Source: Ruminococcus sp. (lineage in GTDB: Bacteria; Bacillota; Clostridia; Oscillospirales; Acutalibacteraceae). Taken from it: a stretch of DNA of 64,000 nt. Positions 62,690-64,000 of this stretch are shown piece after piece. Every line of letters starts with the position of its first letter. Position 1 is the stretch's first letter. Where the stretch lies: the NCBI GenBank assembly GCA_017473775.1, contig JAFUJH010000041.1, positions 28,597 to 92,596 of the forward strand. Direction: 5' to 3'. Made by a program: the position numbers and the translations under genes. The notes beneath the pieces were generated by a model. That model ran no database searches. It was given only the letters and a program-made list of their open reading frames with translations, and was not told where the DNA came from.

Positions 62690-62908
62690 ATGTTCAGAAA
62701 GAAAAAGAAGCTGATTGGTGCAAATATCCCCCACAAATGTGATTATTGTCAGAACTGTGTGGTTGAAGGCGGAAAGAATTTCTGCAGATATAAAAAATCT
62801 ATCAACAAAAAGGGCAAGTGCTCTAAGTTTGACTATAACCCTGTTATGAGAAAGATTGAGGCTCCCAGAATGCTGGAGACCTATGATGCAAGTGATTTTA
62901 CACTTTGA
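62690..62908 (+). CDS. Small Cys-rich conserved protein of unknown function
   Basis: A 72-residue basic protein with five cysteines: HKCDYCQNC near residues 16-22, then FCRYKK and KCSKFDYNP, which suggests a small zinc-binding knuckle. The C-terminal half is PVMRKIEAPRMLETYDASDF. I recall similar short proteins in many Clostridia without assigned function. It has its own promoter, AAAGGAAG ribosome-binding site and a terminator, so it is a monocistronic real gene. Confidence 0.8.
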   Translation: MFRKKKKLIGANIPHKCDYCQNCVVEGGKNFCRYKKSINKKGKCSKFDYNPVMRKIEAPRMLETYDASDFTL

Positions 62909-62930
62909 TGTATAGTGAATAAATGATTAT

Positions 62931-62960
62931 AAGGAGCAGTGTTTACTGCTCCTTATTTTT
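62931..62960 (+). terminator. Intrinsic terminator of the small Cys-rich gene
   Basis: Perfect 10-bp stem (62931-62940 with 62945-62954), four-base loop, ATTTTT. Confidence 0.9.
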
Positions 62961-63088
62961 CTCTCACTCAGGCATTTTTGATGAAAATTCCATTAAACCT
63001 CCATGGTTCTCGTATTAAGGAATGTTTCGGTAGGCTGTTGAGTCCGCCACTGATACATCACCCAAAAAAATCAGCATTGAGGTTAGGT

Positions 63089-63118
63089 TACGGGCGGTTC
63101 GTGAACCACCCCTACGAT
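63089..63118. repeat. Short inverted-repeat element of a second type
   Basis: Contains GGGCGGTTCGTGAACC-ACCC, an imperfect hairpin ending CCCTACGAT. The gap 62961-63126 otherwise shows no frame or known element. Confidence 0.45.
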
Positions 63119-63126
63119 ACATCACG

Positions 63127-63159
63127 AAAAACACCCTTATGCTTAATCACATAAGGGTG
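63127..63159 (-). terminator. Intrinsic terminator of the HTH gene pair
   Basis: Perfect 10-bp stem CACCCTTATG (63132-63141 with 63150-63159), eight-base loop, TTTTTCG after it on the minus strand. Confidence 0.85.
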
Positions 63160-63168
63160 CTTTTGCGT

Positions 63169-63465
63169 TTACTGATAGTAGCTGGCGATATGGCGGAGCT
63201 TTTCCTTTGCGGCGTGAATATGCCTTGTTACAGTGGATGGATGAAGTGACAGCTCTGAGGCTATGTCCTTCATCTTCCGCTGATGCAGGTAGTGCTCCAC
63301 CAGGCAGTATCGCTGAAGCTCCGTAAGCTCTGTGTGCATTGCTCTGCTCAAGATAGACTTCATTTTTCTGCGGTCTTCCTTGTTTGTACCGCCTGTAGAG
63401 GTATATGCAAGGTAGGCTGCCCTGTCATACATAAAGCTCTCTGCAGGCATTACATTACGCGGCAT
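63169..63465 (-). CDS. Sigma-70 region 4-like helix-turn-helix protein
   Basis: A 98-residue protein whose C-terminal half is a sigma region 4/LuxR-type HTH: LTELQRYCLVEHYLHQRKMKDIASELSLHPSTVTRHIHAAKEKLRH (about 50-95). It has no region 2, so it is a DNA-binding regulator rather than a full sigma factor. Similar short proteins occur in mobile elements and prophages of Firmicutes, but nothing else mobile is present here. ATG at 63463-63465 uses AAGGAG and overlaps the upstream small gene by 11 bases; the longer frame is rejected. Possibly controls its own promoter. Confidence 0.75.
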   Translation of the reverse strand: MPRNVMPAESFMYDRAAYLAYTSTGGTNKEDRRKMKSILSRAMHTELTELQRYCLVEHYLHQRKMKDIASELSLHPSTVTRHIHAAKEKLRHIASYYQ

Positions 63466-63670
63466 TCTGTCTCTCCTTTGCAAGCTCTCTCAGATATCCG
63501 GCAGTATGCACACATTCATAGTAGATAACCCGAAGCTTCTGAATATTATCTGCTATAGTCTGCCTCTGATTAAGGGGTGCTGTCTTTTGCTTTTCTCTCA
63601 GCCTATCTATATTACGAAGAACAAGATTGGCTTCTTCCATATACTCCTCTGACCATTTCAAATAATCCAT
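63455..63670 (-). CDS. Small helical protein paired with the HTH gene
   Basis: A 71-residue, highly charged, probably coiled-coil protein (MDYLKWSEEYMEEANLVLRN, DRLREKQKTAPLNQRQTIADN, YLRELAKERQ). No family recognised. It is first in the two-gene unit and overlaps the HTH gene by 11 bases, so the two are very likely made together and might interact. AAAGGA lies about 11 bases before the ATG. Promoter, palindrome at the start point and terminator frame the pair as one unit. Confidence 0.65.
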   Translation of the reverse strand: MDYLKWSEEYMEEANLVLRNIDRLREKQKTAPLNQRQTIADNIQKLRVIYYECVHTAGYLRELAKERQNAA

Positions 63671-63739
63671 ATTTTTTCATATCCTTTCGCTAAACTTCAT
63701 ACTCATAACAAATTGGGGCGTATTCGTTATATCTGAGCC

Positions 63740-63756
63740 GTGAGATTTATTCTCAC
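63740..63756. promoter_or_regulatory. Palindrome at the transcription start of the HTH pair (possible operator)
   Basis: GTGAGA-N5-TCTCAC (63740-63745 with 63751-63756), seven bases downstream of the -10 element on the minus strand. Confidence 0.5.
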
Positions 63757-63762
63757 AATAAT

Positions 63763-63791
63763 ATACTAACACGGATTTTTAAAAAAATCAA
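63763..63791 (-). promoter_or_regulatory. Promoter of the HTH gene pair
   Basis: TTGATT (63786-63791) and TAGTAT (63763-63768), 17-base spacer, minus strand. Confidence 0.75.
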
Positions 63792-63820
63792 TGATTTTTC
63801 GCACATTTGTTCGATTTTTT

Positions 63821-63858
63821 TAAATAAAAGAAAAGCACCGCAGTGAAAACTGCGATGC
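63821..63858 (-). terminator. Intrinsic terminator of an off-window gene
   Basis: GCATCGCAGT/ACTGCGGTGC (63849-63858 with 63835-63844, one G-U), GNRA-like loop, then TTTTCTTTTATTT on the minus strand. The gene it serves must start beyond 64000. Confidence 0.75.
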
Positions 63859-63859
63859 C

Positions 63860-64000
63860 TGTGACTGTAGAAAAAGTCCGTGCCTCCCTCTGACGAGGGA
63901 AGACTCCCTCACAGTGTGAGGGAGATGTCACGGAGTGACAGAGGGAGACAGGCTCAGTTAGAGGTGGATTTTGCCGAAGGCAAAATACGGAGGGAGAGAA
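63860..64000. repeat. Dispersed hairpin repeat at the right edge (continues out of window)
   Basis: Shares GTAGAAAAAGTCCGTGCCTC, CTCCCTC..GAGGGAG, TGTCACGGAGTGACA and TTTTGCCGAAGGCAAAAT blocks with 61490-61630. The gap 63671-64000 holds only the promoter, palindrome, terminator and this repeat. Confidence 0.8.

Noticed and set aside
63169-63670. Prophage or integrative element remnant
   Set aside because: A sigma-region-4-like HTH gene alone is not enough: there is no integrase, transposase, attachment-site duplication or phage structural gene in view.

Overview
The window looks like a chromosomal segment of a low-to-mid GC, spore-forming Gram-positive anaerobe of the class Clostridia, most likely a Ruminococcus-like member of the Oscillospiraceae/Ruminococcaceae. 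The reasons are: spoIVA, yabP, yabQ and a SPOCS/LysM spore-coat-type gene; the clostridial orders mazG-hup-rqcP-yabP-yabQ-divIC-S1 and xseB-ispA-dxs-tlyA-nadK-argR-recN; a CIRCE operator before groESL; hprK/whiA/rapZ; and two secreted dockerin proteins with starch-binding-type modules, which recall cellulosome/amylosome-building ruminococci. Species cannot be fixed from the sequence alone. I saw no tRNA, rRNA, CRISPR, transposase or clear prophage.

Layout. 1-0.9 kb: end of an exopolysaccharide locus (sugar transferase plus a truncated membrane protein). 1.0-2.7 kb: DUF1292 gene, a probable 6S RNA, gpsA. 2.7-10.7 kb: complete arginine operon transcribed argG-argH-argC-argJ-argB-argD-argF, with an ArgR-type operator/promoter at about 10.72-11.0 kb; the ArgR gene itself lies at 31.6 kb. 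11-16.2 kb: two lipoproteins (one a polysaccharide deacetylase), groES-groEL with CIRCE, an orphan TrpX-type solute-binding lipoprotein. 16.3-25.5 kb: rRNA methyltransferase, hpf, S1 protein, divIC, yabQ, yabP, rqcP, hup, mazG, a SpoVB/YabM-type flippase, hemZ, an MBL hydrolase and dtd. 25.6-36.7 kb: rel, recJ, recN, argR, nadK, tlyA, dxs, ispA, xseB. 36.8-41.2 kb: whiA, rapZ, murB, a PHP phosphoesterase and hprK.

41.5-42.5 kb: a DUF421-DUF4363 pair on the plus strand. 42.6-44.2 kb: metal ABC transporter permease and ATPase. 44.25-46.3 kb: strongly divergent SecF- and SecD-like proteins that lack the membrane aspartates of the family. 46.5-49.3 kb: aspartate-type aminotransferase, tyrosine kinase and Wzz-like chain-length protein. 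49.5-51.2 kb: beta and gamma subunits of a sodium-pumping decarboxylase. 51.4-54.5 kb: spoIVA and a DUF3794/LysM gene, each behind a sigma-E-like promoter. 54.6-60.3 kb: two paralogous secreted CBM26-dockerin proteins with a very small hydrophobic gene between them. 60.5-62.9 kb: RluA-type pseudouridine synthase, pgeF and a small Cys-rich protein. 63.2-64 kb: a sigma-region-4-like HTH protein with a small partner gene.

The gaps around the dockerin genes, rluA and the right edge are filled by a mosaic, hairpin-rich dispersed repeat family that sometimes supplies terminators. The points most worth pursuing are the non-catalytic dockerin pair, the aspartate-less SecD/SecF, the set of sigma-E-type promoters with identical spacing, the ArgR operator array, and the mosaic repeats.
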